From positions 186,001-250,000 of the forward strand of contig MU839134.1 of assembly GCA_030685235.1 (NCBI GenBank): 64,000 bases of DNA, written 5' to 3'. Below the pieces are notes generated by a model. That model ran no database searches and was not told the origin of the DNA. It saw nothing but the letters and a program-made list of their open reading frames with translations. This document shows positions 34,451-46,699 of this stretch, piece by piece. Each line of letters starts with the position of its first letter. Positions within the stretch are counted from its first letter, which is position 1. The translations under genes were made by a program, and so were the position numbers. The stretch comes from Copromyces sp. CBS 386.78 (taxonomy: Eukaryota > Ascomycota > Sordariomycetes > Sordariales > Sordariaceae).

Positions 34451-36087
34451 TCACTCAGCAGGCTTCACACTCTGCGGATTCCAAAAGACCTCCTTGGGAT
34501 CCCACCTCTTCTTCACCCTCCTCAACTCCTCATAGTTGTCCCCCCAATACTGCACCTGTGCATCCTTCAGCTTCGGATCGACATACCCCGCATACGTCCC
34601 AAACGCGCCCGTCCACTTGGTAACCTGGCCATGGAAATTCTCCAAAAAGTTCTTCGTCTTCCCACTCAACGGAATCCCGATCCCATAACTCTGGTAGAAC
34701 ATCACTTTATCTCGGTGCGAGTAAGCGGTAGCGTTCTGGGGAACGTCAGCGATGGCGCCACCGGTGGCGTCGAAGATGATGAACCAGAGCGGAGTACCCT
34801 TTTCTTGGGAGTCGGTCCATTTGAAGATGTTGGCGATGCCGGTGGTGTTGATGAGTTCTTCACGGCGGAAGGCGAGGGATTTGGAGTAAAAGGGCGTGGC
34901 GAGGCCGGAGAGGTAGAGAGCTTCGTTTTGGGCGTCGTGAGCAAAGGCCGTGAGCCAGTCGTTGTTGCCGACCCAGTCCTTTTTGCCGGGGAGGCGATCG
35001 GGAATACCGCTGGCGCGGTATTCGGCTTCGGTGCCGTAGAAGGTGCCGGTGACGATGGCGCCGGTGGGGTTGAGGATGAATTCGGAGCCGAAACGACGGT
35101 CGAGTTTAGGGTCGGAGATTAGGTCTTGCCAGGCTGAGTAGGTAGAGGCTACGTCGGCGGATTTGCCGAAGATGAAGTTATAGGTGTATTGGACTACGTT
35201 GGCGGGTTCAGGATGGGTGCGGACGACGAACTCGGTGATGACGCCGAGGCTGGAAGCGGCTCCTCGGAGGCCCTGTTTTTTTGTTAGCGGCCAGCTGAGA
35301 GGGTAGAAGGAAAGACATACCCAGAACAGATCAGAGTTTTGAGTCGCGCTCGCGCGCTGAATCTTGCCATCAGCTGTTACCACTTCGACCTCGACGACGT
35401 GATCCAAGGCACTTCCCCACATGCGCGACATTGGGCCGAGACCGCCCTAGGAAGATGTTAGTAACAGGTCTGTCATGGAATAACCCAGTACCGACGACCT
35501 ACAATGGTAGCATGTCCACCAATGCCAACATCCGGACACACGCCATGAGCCATGGCTCGGCCACCCGCATCATGTAACCGATCTGTGACATGTCCAAGAC
35601 GGCTGCCGGCACCTATTGTGGCTTGCCATGTCTTGTTGTCCATGGAGAACTGTTGGAAGTTTTGAAGGTCGATGGTAATAACTCCATCTTGACCTCCTCC
35701 AAGGCCTACGTCAATGCAAGTCAGCATCCGGCGATTCCCATGGACAGACAGGGCTCTGTCCCAGCTGGTGACATACCATAATTACTGCGTCCGTCGTTAG
35801 CAAGTAGCCACTACATGGAAGAATACAAGTTGAACTCACCCAAACGAATGCCCTCCCGACTTAGCCTGCACCTTGTACCCGTTTTTGGTCGCACACTTGA
35901 TCACCTCCGCGACGTCGTGGGAATCCTTAGGCCTCACTACGGCCTCGGGGACCACTTTGATATCGAGATTGTACGGCTTGACCCATGATAGTTGGTAAAG
36001 AGGTTGGTTTGGGTATGCGGCGAAGCCAGAGCGGCCGTTGGCAATGCCATTGATGCACGTTTCGAGTGCGCTGGGACCTTGTCCCAT
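34451..36087 (-). CDS. FAD-linked oxidase, berberine-bridge-enzyme type, 468 aa
   Basis: Exons on the minus strand are 36,087-35,840, 35,784-35,777 (only 8 nt), 35,705-35,503, 35,446-35,321 and 35,272-34,451; all phases agree. The product has an FAD_binding_4 fold then a BBE C-terminal domain. KSGGHSFGNYG gives His80 and GVCPDVGIGGH gives Cys142, the pair that binds FAD bicovalently in AA7 glucooligosaccharide oxidases and related enzymes. The C-terminus has QYWGDNYEELRRVKKRWDPK and FWNPQSV, typical of the BBE domain. Such enzymes oxidise sugars or secondary metabolites and pass electrons to oxygen, giving hydrogen peroxide. No signal peptide is visible, so an intracellular metabolic role is more likely. 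The micro-exon is required to restore the conserved SFGNYGLGG. Confidence 0.88.
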
Positions 36088-37954
36088 TGTGATGTTTGTT
36101 GATTAAGGGTTGTATTCGCGTGGATGAAGTCGAGCGAACGCAGGATCGAGTACGATGAAGAAGAAAGAAGAGGAAGAATGAGAGAACGTGATAGAAGGAT
36201 AGGAACAGAGGTTTAAGGTTTCAAGACTAGTAGAGCAAACACCGGATACGAGCGCCGAGTGGGTTGATAGGAAGTGAGTGATATGACCTACGCACCGCAC
36301 GAAATCCGAGTAAATGGAAGGAGACGATCAAACAAGGCGCAGCAGCACGTTGACGTTAGTACCTAATAGTAGCCACAAAATAAGGTCAGGCCTGACGAGT
36401 AATATGACTGGGAAAGGGTACTTGGGTTGGCATTTTCCACTTGGAGAAGCCACATTGGACGGGAAGCCTGACGGGCTCACCGGGTTGGTGGCATGACGGA
36501 ATCGTTCTTGATGGACGAAACAGATCTTGTCCAGGGCAGCAGCCACATGGAAACGCCTTGGCTTGATCCGATGTGTGGATCCGAGTTTGCGGCATGTGAG
36601 TCGTCAACTCTCGTCAAATGGGGTTATGTGACAAGGTTGATGAGGCTCGGCGGCGGTAACCAGAGTTGGTCATCGGGGTCCAGATATTTTACTCGGAATA
36701 TCAGGCCGAGTATCAGCGGGATGTGAGACGACGATAATGCACGGTAATATCCCAAGCCAATAAATATTGAAGATGGCGCATATACGGCTGACATCTGTGT
36801 CCCCCCAAAGAGAGTCGGCCAAGTGGTAAAGTCCGAAAGACAAAAAGAGAGTGGCTACCTCGCGCATTTGCTACGTCAAAGCACAGGTAAGAAGGGGGCA
36901 GGGCAAGGAAAACAGGATGATGTTCGTGCCCAATGAGTCTTCCGAACGAACAAAAGGGAAAGGGAGTCCAGGGGGTACAAGAGAAGCAAACCTGCTGACA
37001 ACGTTTTCGTCCAACGCAGGGTTCAGGTTGCTGTGCTTTCTGTGTTGGTGTTTCTATTGCCGCCCTCCCCGGGTACAACCTCGGCATCCGAGTTTTGAGG
37101 TTGTGATCTTTTCCCAAAGGGGAGAGATGATGCCCATAACGAGAGGACCCCGGAGTGACACTGCGCGGTTACTACCAAGCAGCTGGCTCGGTGAGGCTGG
37201 GCAGAGTCATGGTATGCATCGAAGGTTGGTTGGAAGCTTTTCTTTGGAAGTAGAAAAAAGGCTGGCGCCAGCAGCAGCAGAATGCCAGAAGGCAAGAAGG
37301 AGTTCGCAAAGAAACGAGGAGGGGTTCGTGACGGGGCATGCAGTGATTGGTCAATGGTTCATGCGAGCATGGCTGGTGTTGCACTAACAGGCCGTGGATG
37401 GGATTATCAACGAATGTGTTAGCATCATATCACAACGTCTCAGCTATTAGCTTATCTGTCCAAAGGGAAAACACGCAGGCAAACTGTCAAGACTTCATCT
37501 CTTCAAGTTCTCACCAGAAACACCCGAAGATCGGGGTTTCTTTCCATGCCCATCATCTCGTAAAATCACAATCTTTTTCCATTATATTAGTCTAGGACTC
37601 GAACAAGGGCAGAGACGTGATGCCACAAGATGACTGCTAACACTCTATCAACCATTAGTGCACAATTTGCTGTATTCATGTTAACACCACATCCTCTGAA
37701 CGTTGTCAGCATCTTGCATACTCTACCAAAGAAAGGCCCCGGCACTTTCACCCTTTATCGTCACATTTTGGAAGATCACATTATTCATTACCTATGGAAG
37801 TACCCTGTAGATACAATTTTTCTTAAACAAAAGAAAGATATTTCACAAGAACGAACGACGAACGCCTAGTCCTAGATACATTAGATTATCGATATCCAAA
37901 CAAGTTGAAGAGCCAAAGTCACTTCCCAGTTAGTCTCCTCCCACCCGACTCTCA
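36088..37954. other. Intergenic between the FAD oxidase and P450 genes
   Basis: This holds the FAD oxidase promoter (next to 36,087) and the P450 3' region. The overlapping open frames at 36,500-37,400 on both strands have no domain, no consistent start and conflicting frames. I see no supported gene. Confidence 0.45.
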
Positions 37955-40861
37955 TCACCACCTCCAAGCACCCGGCAGCACCTCCTCCGCTTCCCTCACG
38001 TAGTCCACCCCAAGTCGCAACCCCTTTTCTTCCCTCTCCGGCGTCGTCGGCACCAAAGACTCAATAGTCGAACTAGCATTCGACGATACTGCTTTGATGC
38101 GCACTCTCCTCCTCACCTGTCCCTCATTTTCCATGTCACCCCTTTTACCATCCATGACATCCCTCTCTTCGCAGTCCGAACTCTCCGCGCTGCTTGACCT
38201 GAAGCTGAGACTGGGTTCTGATCCCCAAATTGGACTTCCACTTCCACTTCCACTTCCGCTTGCGCTTCCACCTGCGCTTTCTGTCACGCTCCTAGTTGAA
38301 GCTGGACGACTGGAACCACGCGAGGTGCTCTTTGTTTGACCCTCAGTCTTTCCGTTATCCACGAGTTCCTGGTGAGGACCCTCTTGAGGAACTTCAGGTT
38401 GACGTTGGGGGTGAGCTTGGTGAACTTGGGCTTGACCATGGCCATGACCACCTGCATGCCCGTCAACCCCCGGCCCCGGGACGACAACGTCGACGTTGAC
38501 ATTGACGACAGGAGTAACTGAGACGACGGGGGCGACGGAAACGACGGTGGCTCCAGCAGGAACAGTAACCCCAGGAGCAACAGCGGCCCCAGGAACCCCA
38601 GTCCCACCAGTAGGGACAGCAGGAGGATCATCAACACCCCGACCACCGACACCACTGACATCGACACTCTGCCAAGGAATCTCCTCCTCCTTCTGCCTCA
38701 CCCCCCCCTCAACCATCCACCCTTCCGTCCGCTCCCTCTCCTCCCTACTCTCCTCCTTCTCCACCTCCTCCCTCTCCACCGCATCATCATACATCTCCCT
38801 CATCTTCTTGACCTTGTGTTCATCCCTCGGCACCGCCTCAAACGGGAACCTGCACGGCTTCGCAATCAAAAGCGGCGTGTAATCGTTCCAGTGCACCGGC
38901 ACCTCCCTGCCAGTAACCGGGTCGGTTTTCTTGGTGATGGTGAACGCCCAGGCCATCCCTCCCATGGTGAGGAAAAGGTCTTGCTCGACGATGGGCACGC
39001 CTTGGCAGGTTCGGCGGCCGAAACCAAACTGAGAAAAGCCCGAGAGGTTGGGATAGGTTGTGAGGGGGGAGCGGTAGGTGGGGTACGAGGGGAGGAGGAA
39101 GCGAGAGGGGTTGAAGGTTTCGGCGTCTGGATACGTGGTTTCGTCGCGGGTTATGCCCCTGGGATGAGGGAGATGGGTGTTAGTATAGGTGGTTGATGGA
39201 GAAGAGGAGGAAGCAAGGAAGGATGGAAAGAGGGGAGGTGATGATCAGTTGGAAAATGAAGGTGATGATGAGAGTTAAAAGGAGAAACGAGAACGGAAAA
39301 AAGACATACCACTCAAGAGCATGAATCGTAGCTCCAGCCGGGATGAAGTATCCATCGTAGACATCATCCTTTTCGATAGCATGCGGAATTCCTGAATCAT
39401 CACCATCAGTCAGCATCATCTCTCCTCGGCATCTCTCTCAACATCTTCCCTCCTCCATCAGTCCATCTGCTCATCCATCACCATCACCCCGACACCCAGA
39501 CCGAAAAAGAAAAAGAAAAGAAAAACAAACTCACCAGTAGGAACAGGCGGCCTCCACCTAATAACCTCCTTAACCACCGCCCTCAACAACGGCAGTTTCT
39601 CTCGATCCTCCCACATCGGACACCGTCCCGCCAACTGGGTGTCAATCTCCTCCTGCAACTTAGCCTGCCACTCCGGATAATGGCACATGGCCAAGATATA
39701 GCTCTGGATCGGGCTGCCGATGGTCAACGCCCCAGCGATAGCCATGAGTCCAACAACGTGCATCGCTTCATCTGCTTCCTTTGCCTTCTCCTCATCCGCC
39801 TTGGCCTTGGTACAATCGACACCTTGTTCCTCCAAGAAGGTCCTGATAAAAGATGGCTCGGCACGGCCGACGTCCATCATCCGCCTCACAAACCCCACGT
39901 TGCTCTTAAACTGCTTATCCTCCAGATCATGGCGTGCCTTTTCCTTTTGTCTCCAGGGGGACAGCGCCAGGGGCAGGTGTCTCAGAAAAGAGATGACGTT
40001 CGGCAGGGCTCCCGACGGAGAAATCGTTTCGAGTAAACCAAAGGTGGTGTGACGCAGGATTTGGGCCGGGTGGGCGCTGCCCCATGATAAACGGGACACG
40101 GTCCGCGATGTGAATTGCTCAATGTACTCGATGTAGTCTTCTGGTGACTGGGAGAGGAGATACAAAAAGCGGTTGCGCTCGAGGGTCGGGTAGTCGTGGA
40201 GAGAGGCGAGGGCGGAGGTGTGCATTAGGTGGTTGCAGAGTTTGCGTTGGCGTTTCCAGATGTCTTTTTCAGTCTTCGTTAGTTCATGGCCTTCCTTCTT
40301 CTGTGAGAGAGGAGAGGTGAGAGGGCAAAGGGACGGGAGAAAGGAAAAAGAAAGGACTCACCATTCCTTCCCAGCAAAGCCAAATAATCACCACTAGTCC
40401 GATTATCAGGCAAATTTGGGATAAGCGGTCTATCCGAATAAATGTTTGCTCGTCTCGACAAAAGATCTTGAGCGATCTTCTCGGAAGAGATCCAGACGTG
40501 TGTGACGCCAAACATCTCAGTCTGGTAGATTGGGCCGTAGACCTTGCTCCATTCGTAGAACTTGAGCCATGATCCCTTTTCTGGGACGTCGTGGACACGA
40601 CCTATGAGGGGGAGGTCTGTTGATATCCGTTAGCTGAGTTCCTGTTATGTCCAACCTGCAAATGGAAAGGCAAGCCTTGATAGTTCAAGTCCCGGTGGAC
40701 ATGTTTCTTTGAAGAACTAAAGAGAAGAAGTGGACAAACTCACTAGTAGGACCAGGCAACGGCCTCACACCAGCCGGCAACCTCTTCCTCTCCTGCCATT
40801 TCTGTATTCCCAACAAGACCACCAACACGGTGAGAAGTGCTAGTGGGAGAACACACGGCAT
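37955..40861 (-). CDS. Cytochrome P450 with long C-terminal extension, 795 aa
   Basis: Exons on the minus strand are 40,861-40,744, 40,616-40,362, 40,263-39,535, 39,391-39,310 and 39,158-37,955, all in phase. Residues 2-20 form a membrane anchor, then a proline hinge (RPLPGPTNLPLIG). The protein has the K-helix ExxR in EVIRWRPP, a PERF-like FNPSRFL, and the heme loop FGFGRRTCQG with Cys446. The overall pattern resembles fungal class II monooxygenases of the OrdA/CYP64-like kind. In the I helix the usual AGxDTT is AGALTI, without the acidic residue. The P450 fold ends near residue 520; about 275 residues follow, acidic first, then Pro/Val/Gly-, His- and Ser-rich, with the end LGVDYVREAEEVLPGAWRW. 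The start is the only ATG before the anchor. The third acceptor (AAAAAG) is the least certain border. Confidence 0.85.
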
Positions 40862-43800
40862 ATCTTGTATGTGTATCTGTGTCGTTGCTGTGCTCTTTCT
40901 GTCTCTCTCTCGTCTTCCACTCTCGAAGTGGACTCTTGAAGGAGCGGGTTCGCCGCCGCCGGCTGGGAGGTGTGGGAAGGGACACCCAGACAGAACTGGA
41001 CGGGCAAACAGCAAGAAGAATGCTGTCGAAGCCCCGAAATGCCCGGTTTTGGGCAAGGAGGTGGAAGGGAAGATGCAAAAACAGCCAGACACAAAGAGTC
41101 TGTCCGTTCGCCTCAAGGCTATCTCGCTTGGACCTCTTGTCTGCTTTGCTGGGTCGAGAGGTGTACTGAGACCTGGGTTTCGAGCTTGTCTGATAAATGG
41201 CTCTCAGACAAGGGACACTTCGCAGACGTAGACGCACTCGGAGAGTGAGCTCGGTACGATATGCGTCGGATGGTGGTATATATAAGGGTATGAGGACTGG
41301 AGTGAGCAGACACAATAGGTGTGTATAAAGGACCGTCAATCTGCTGAAGGAGGTAAGGGTAGTCAGCGGATGCCCAATGGTCTTTTAGTATATCGAGAGT
41401 TCTGGGGGTAAGCTCTTGGATATGAGCAGGGGAACGACAAGGTCATAATATTATATGAGATCCGATCTTACAATTCGTTCAGGAACAATTTCTCCTCTTT
41501 CTTCCTCATCGATCTGTCTTCCGCTGACTTTTCAGGGGTCAATATCAAGGATGGATGGTCCGGTACAAATAAGGCTTTTTCCTCAAACCCTAGCTGTCAC
41601 CCCTTAGTACCGTACTATGATCTCAGATACTAATGCTGACCTGACTTTCCCAGCCGGCGACAGATACATATTTGGTGTCTCTCACTCATTTTGACTAACA
41701 GAGCAATGACTTGTGAGTTAACTCTGTAGCTCTAATGCCCACCTTCGTTACAATCGACGTTGGGGAAGACCCGTGATGATTGAGGACCGACATCATGATT
41801 TTGTCAATGGGGGCAATGATCTGTAAGGGGTAGAGGTGTAGTGGCTCTGTCAAAGATCCTCCTTCAAAGCGTTCTTCCGTCATTAGTCAAGCCCGGCGAA
41901 CCAGAACCCTGAGGAAAATGGCTAGGGCTTCTAGCGTGTATGTCAAAGCCGTTGATGTTGATGGAGGACCAGTGTCATTGGATGCAGGGCAATTGCCTGG
42001 TCATGCACTCCAATATTCGAAGGGTGCCGTTTGAGGCTGCGAGCCGTCATCCGTATGCGACCGGATAAGATGCTAGCATTATCTTTGGCTGGCCCAGCCC
42101 ACCAAGACTTGATTGGTTTACGGTAGGACTGCTGGATGTTGTATAAAGTCGCCACGTCCAATGGCCTGATCATTGCCGAGCCTCAGTCTGGATGGTGCCA
42201 CTATGGACGAGTTGATGTTAGTCCCATGGTCAAGAGCAAAATAAAAGAGGCCAAGGCCGCCTTCCTGTCGGAGGACCAGGAACGGTGGCCACCCCGGAGA
42301 TGATCGACGATGTTCCGGGACCGCATGAACTAGCGCGGCTCCGACGTATGTTGCTGTACCCAAGCTCAAAGAGGCTCGCCGAAGATGGAGAGATTGGAGT
42401 AAGGGACGATGATGTGATGGCATGTAAAGTCGACAAGTGACTGCTCTAGGTCATGCGCTGAGGATGGTGGAGAGAATGGTGGATCAAACGCATATCGTTG
42501 TGAGGCCAGCTCTCTCGAATCTCCGCCGTTGTCAAGATGATATTGATCGACTTCAAGGATAACTTCAACACGTTGCCCGGTCATGAACTTGGGTACGATT
42601 AACGGCTTGTGGTGTATGGCGGCAGCCGCCGTCTTCGCTGGTGCCGTGGGGATGTCCGCCAGGAGTTTGAAGATCTGGTTGAAGGTTCATGGAATTGTCG
42701 ACCCCTGGTGACCATGCTCGCCATGTTACATCAAGTTGCGTTAGTTGAATTTGCAGGCCAGGAAGTAGAAGACTTTGGAGAGCGATAGACAGAACCCCCA
42801 CCCCCTGGTAGCAGAACGTTGGACATCCTCACTGGTCACCCAGGAGTGTAGTTTGAAGATGTTCTCTGCATCGAATCGAACGAGAAGTGGAGTAACAAAG
42901 GCGCAAAAGTTGGCATCGCAGAAGCCCCGACCGATCCTGGGACAGTGACAAAGGACACGCACTGCTGCCCTCTGCAAATGTCAACAACGCTGCGACCCTT
43001 CCCGCGTTAGCATATTCAAAAGCTAGTGCCAGGGCCCGACTACAGTATCAAGGTCCAAAGATGATGAAATCGATAGCTTCGACGCCGCCGCCGCTGCCGA
43101 ATCGTTCTTAAATCCAAAGAATGGGCATTCTAGCCAGCCGTTAAACGCCGTGGAACATCCAGATCAAGCTAAGCTGAAACGAAAATCACTTCCGCAATAA
43201 GCAACAAGAAGGAAAGAAGAACACGGAAAGGGACATGGAAAGACGGATACTGGCAGCGGCTGTCAATGTTTGGTTTCCCACTCGCAGCGGCAGTTAAGCG
43301 GCATGGCACGGTGTGTGTGGCATCCGCAGATCTCGGGGGGTCAGCGCCGTACCGTCAAGGGTATCATTGCCGAAGCATGCATGGCGGCTCCACTCGACCC
43401 GCGACCCTCCTCCTTAATCCGTATGCCGGCCGGTCTTCGGTCCCGGAGCTGATGGCTGGCACTGGCTGACACTGGCTTGACTGATATCCCGTTGAACATG
43501 AACCGTGGTTAAGACTTGGGTTGATAAGACGGGAGCTGACACCGGATAGACGAGAAAGCTTCAAGTTGTTATGGCCCGATGAATCCAGTATCGATGGTCA
43601 TCACAAAACTCCGTCCCGGTGTCTCCCACACATCGACATCGGAGCTTCCCATGGCGAATCTGTTCATCAACATCAGCAAAATCACCACAAAAACACAACG
43701 TATCACAACACCAGACAGGGAAAAAAACAATCGACCCGCTTGCTTGCTTGAACTTTTTTTTGTTTGTATTCATGCCGACCGTACTCCAAGAATTTGAGTT

Positions 43801-44284
43801 GTCCTCCTCATCCGCCCAAACGCTCTCTTTTGCTTTCTTCTTTCTCGCTTTCTTTCTCTTTACCGTCCGCTTCGTCATCATGCTTTAGACCGGCAGCATC
43901 GGTCACGCTGCAAGGGTCCGACCGCAATGTGCTGCTTCTGCTTGCTTTTGCATCTGCTTCTGCTTCTGCGCATATTGCAAACGCGGAAGCAAGCAAATGC
44001 AAGCTGGGCTGAGCTCAGCTGAGCTGCATTGGGCATTTCCACTCCACCGAACATTGCCTGCATCTCACAACGGTTGCCACGAGACTGAACCAAATCCGTG
44101 AGTGAGTGCAATGTTCGTTGGCGGTACAATAATGATTTGTCGGTCGGGCAACTCGTCGTCCTCTTCTTTTCTCTGGTTGATTTGAACAGATTCGTCCGCT
44201 TTTCGGTCTGCTGGGTATATAAACTTTGAAATATCGACATGCCATTCCTCAACGGAAGGTTAGGTAGGTGGTTATCGCATACAT
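40862..44284. other. Long intergenic region with one possible gene relic
   Basis: The segment next to 40,862 is the P450 promoter region. Open frames at 40,830-41,340 on both strands are mutually overlapping and without domain content. On the minus strand about 43,000-42,000 shows gene-like but interrupted sequence (see the separate entry). The rest, including 43,080-44,284, is low-information DNA with poly-purine and CT-rich tracts. A GTTAGGTAGGTGG motif lies at 44,259. Confidence 0.4.
42000..43000 (-). pseudogene. Possible decayed gene (Leu-rich, F-box/LRR-like style)
   Basis: Successive minus-strand frames carry pieces with folded-protein composition, for example ALQSLLLPGLQIQLTQLDVT (about 42,780-42,720), GQRVEVILEVDQYHLDNGGD (about 42,580-42,520) and LRRASLSLGTATYVG. 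They are broken by frameshifts and stops. Leu-rich spacing recalls fungal F-box/LRR proteins, but no diagnostic motif survives. No splice structure I tried joins them into one frame. Confidence 0.2.
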
Positions 44285-46699
44285 TTACATACTAAATCGC
44301 ACAAGTCAGCTTATCAATCTTCCAAACCATTCCTTCATGCAAACATCAGTCAGGGGCAACATCAAAAAACCACATACCGCTCGACAGGGCTCAAGCCAAT
44401 GAGGCGCATGCCGTTAGCCAAGACAGTCTGCACAGCAGTGTACAGGGCCAGACGGGCCTTCATCAACTCGGGCTCGCTACCGACGACCTGGAGCTGGTCG
44501 TAGGAGCTGCTGAGGGCGTGCGTCAGCTTGAACAGGTAAGTAAGGACGGTGGTGGGCTCGAGGGTCTTGAGCGTGTTCTTGACGACATCGGGCCAGCCGG
44601 CCATGTGGCGGCACAGGTTGATGGCGCTGGTCTCGGTAAGGAGAGAGAGGTCGGCGGTGGCGAGCTCCTCGTCGGACACGCCAGCCTTGCGCCTGATCGA
44701 GTTAAGACGGGCGTGGGCGTACTGCAGGTACGGGCCGGTGTCACCTTCGAACGAGGTCATGGTCTCCATGTTGAAGGTGTAGTTGTTGATTCTGTTGTGA
44801 GGTCACGTTAGCTCGTCTCGTGGGTCCTATAAAATGACTGGGACCCTTCTTACCTCTTGCCAGACATATCCTGGACCATGACGGACGAGATACCGAGAAC
44901 GTCGGCGGTGGCCAAGGGGTCCTCGATCTGGGAGTACTTGTTCTCGTTCTTCTTCATGACCTCGTGCATCTTGTCGGCAACGTCACGGAGAATGTCGTCA
45001 AGGAACTTGACGGTACCCTTACGGGTGGACATACCGAGGACGAGACCGAAGTTGATGTGCTGGCACTTGTCGGCAATGTCCTTGTAACCGAGGAGCTCGA
45101 TGATCTTGAAGAGCTGCCTCAAGTGGAGGTCCTGAGCGGAGGCGACAACGTAGATCATCTTGTCGAAGTGGTACTTTTCGTGACGGCCGAGGAGCTCGGA
45201 AATATCACGGGTGAGGTAAAGAGCAGTGCCGTCCCTCTTCCTGACGAGAGGCTTCTCGAGACGCTTGCCCTCCTTGCCGGGGATGAGCTCGGAGAAGTCG
45301 ATGAGCTGAGCGCCCTTGTCCTCCTTGCAGATCTTCTTCTCCTCCATGAGCTTGCCAACCTCGTTCATGGCATCCTCGGTGACCTGGGATTCACCGGAGT
45401 ACTCGTCGAAGTGGATGTTGAGGCGGGCGTAGGTGTCCTTGTAGCGAACAATGGAGAGATCGCGGAAGCGCTTCCACATGGCGAGGGCATCGGCGTCGCG
45501 GTCCGTCATCTTCTTGAAGTAGCGACGGGCCTGCTCGTCCAAGCTGTTGGCCTCGAGGGCAGAAACATCCTCGCCGGCCTCCTTGCGCTTGGTAAGCTCC
45601 TCCTTCTCGGCGGTCATCTCGCTGTTGATGCGGACGTAGAGCTGGAAGAGGTGGTTGATAGGGTCCTTCTGGAGAGCCTCCTCGTCGCCGTACTTCTCGT
45701 AGGCAAGGGCCAACAGACCGTACTGCTTACCCCAGTCGCCGAGGTAGTTGATGCGGATGACATCCCAGCCGGCGCCGGCGTAGAGGTTGGAGAGGAAACC
45801 ACCGATGATGGTAGAACGGAGATGACCGGCGTGGAAGGGCTTGGCGATGTTGGGGGAGGAGAACTCGACGATTATGCGCTTCTGGCCCTTGCTGGGGTCC
45901 TGGGGGTTCTTGAGACCGTCGGCCTTGTTGAAACCGTACTCGGCGCCCTTGGCATGGACCAAGGGAATGACGGCGTTGACGAGGGGAGAGGCCTTGATGA
46001 AGAAGCTGAGATGGACCTGGCTGACGGTGGGCTTGGTAAAGAGGGGATCGGTGTCGGGGAACTGGAGTAGTAGAGTTGAGAGTGTTAGCTGGCGTCGCAA
46101 AGCGCAATCTCAATCGTCGCATCGCATGTGTGTGTAGGACGTACCTTGGCAGCCCACTCCTCGGCGAGCTCGTTAGGTTTCTTGCCCTTGACCCTGAGGG
46201 CGGGGACGGGGAGGGCCATGTCGCCCTTCTCCAGACCGGAAGTCCATCCGAGGTTGGGGTAGATGAGGGAGGTGTCGACGCCGGTGACCTCGGACAGGAC
46301 GTTGGACAGGTGAGCGCGGTAAAGGTCCATGAGGTTCAGCTCGGGGTAGTTCTCGGGGAACTTGGCCTTGATGGCGTCGAGGCTGAGGCCATCGACCTGC
46401 TTGACCAACTGGTCAATGGGGGCAGCGGTGGTCATTGTGCTGTGTTTGCGGTGGAAGAAGAGTGGTGACCGTCCGGCGGGTGGTGTTGAAAGGCTGGCGA
46501 TGGTGGTGTAAGAGGAAGTCCCGATTTTGGTGGAGGAGGGGCAGTTCTTCTCGAGGTACAAGTGGGGGCGGCCAGAGCAAACAAAGCTGGAGGTAGAGGT
46601 AGTAGTAGTCCTAACAAAGAGAGACCGGGGAACAGACTTTGAGAGAGAAGTGGGAGCACGTAAAACACCGCGCGAGAAGAGTGCTTGACAAGTCGTCAT
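44285..46699 (-). CDS. Arginyl-tRNA synthetase, class I, 727 aa (dual start)
   Basis: Exons on the minus strand are 46,699-46,145, 46,061-44,854, 44,791-44,378 and a 7-nt last exon 44,291-44,285 (one base plus ATG TAA) that restores the family ending SPVERM. It attaches arginine to tRNA-Arg. Signatures are SSPNIAKPFHAGH with the HIGH-type site at residues 262-265, GMSTRKGTVKFLDDIL as the KMSKS-type loop, and the C-terminal anticodon-binding DALR-like domain. The first ATG (46,699) adds about 88 residues rich in Arg, Ser and Thr with almost no acidic residues (MTTCQALFSRGVLRAPTSLS), a typical mitochondrial presequence. An internal ATG at 46,435 (MTTAAPIDQL) starts a 639-aa cytosolic-sized enzyme. 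One gene probably supplies both compartments. Confidence 0.93.

Noticed and set aside
34631..35122. 163-codon Gly/Val-rich plus-strand frame
   Set aside because: It is the antisense of the FAD oxidase last exon.
44857..46137. Plus-strand frames of up to 368 codons opposite the synthetase gene
   Set aside because: They are antisense shadows of the ArgRS coding sequence, caused by its codon bias.
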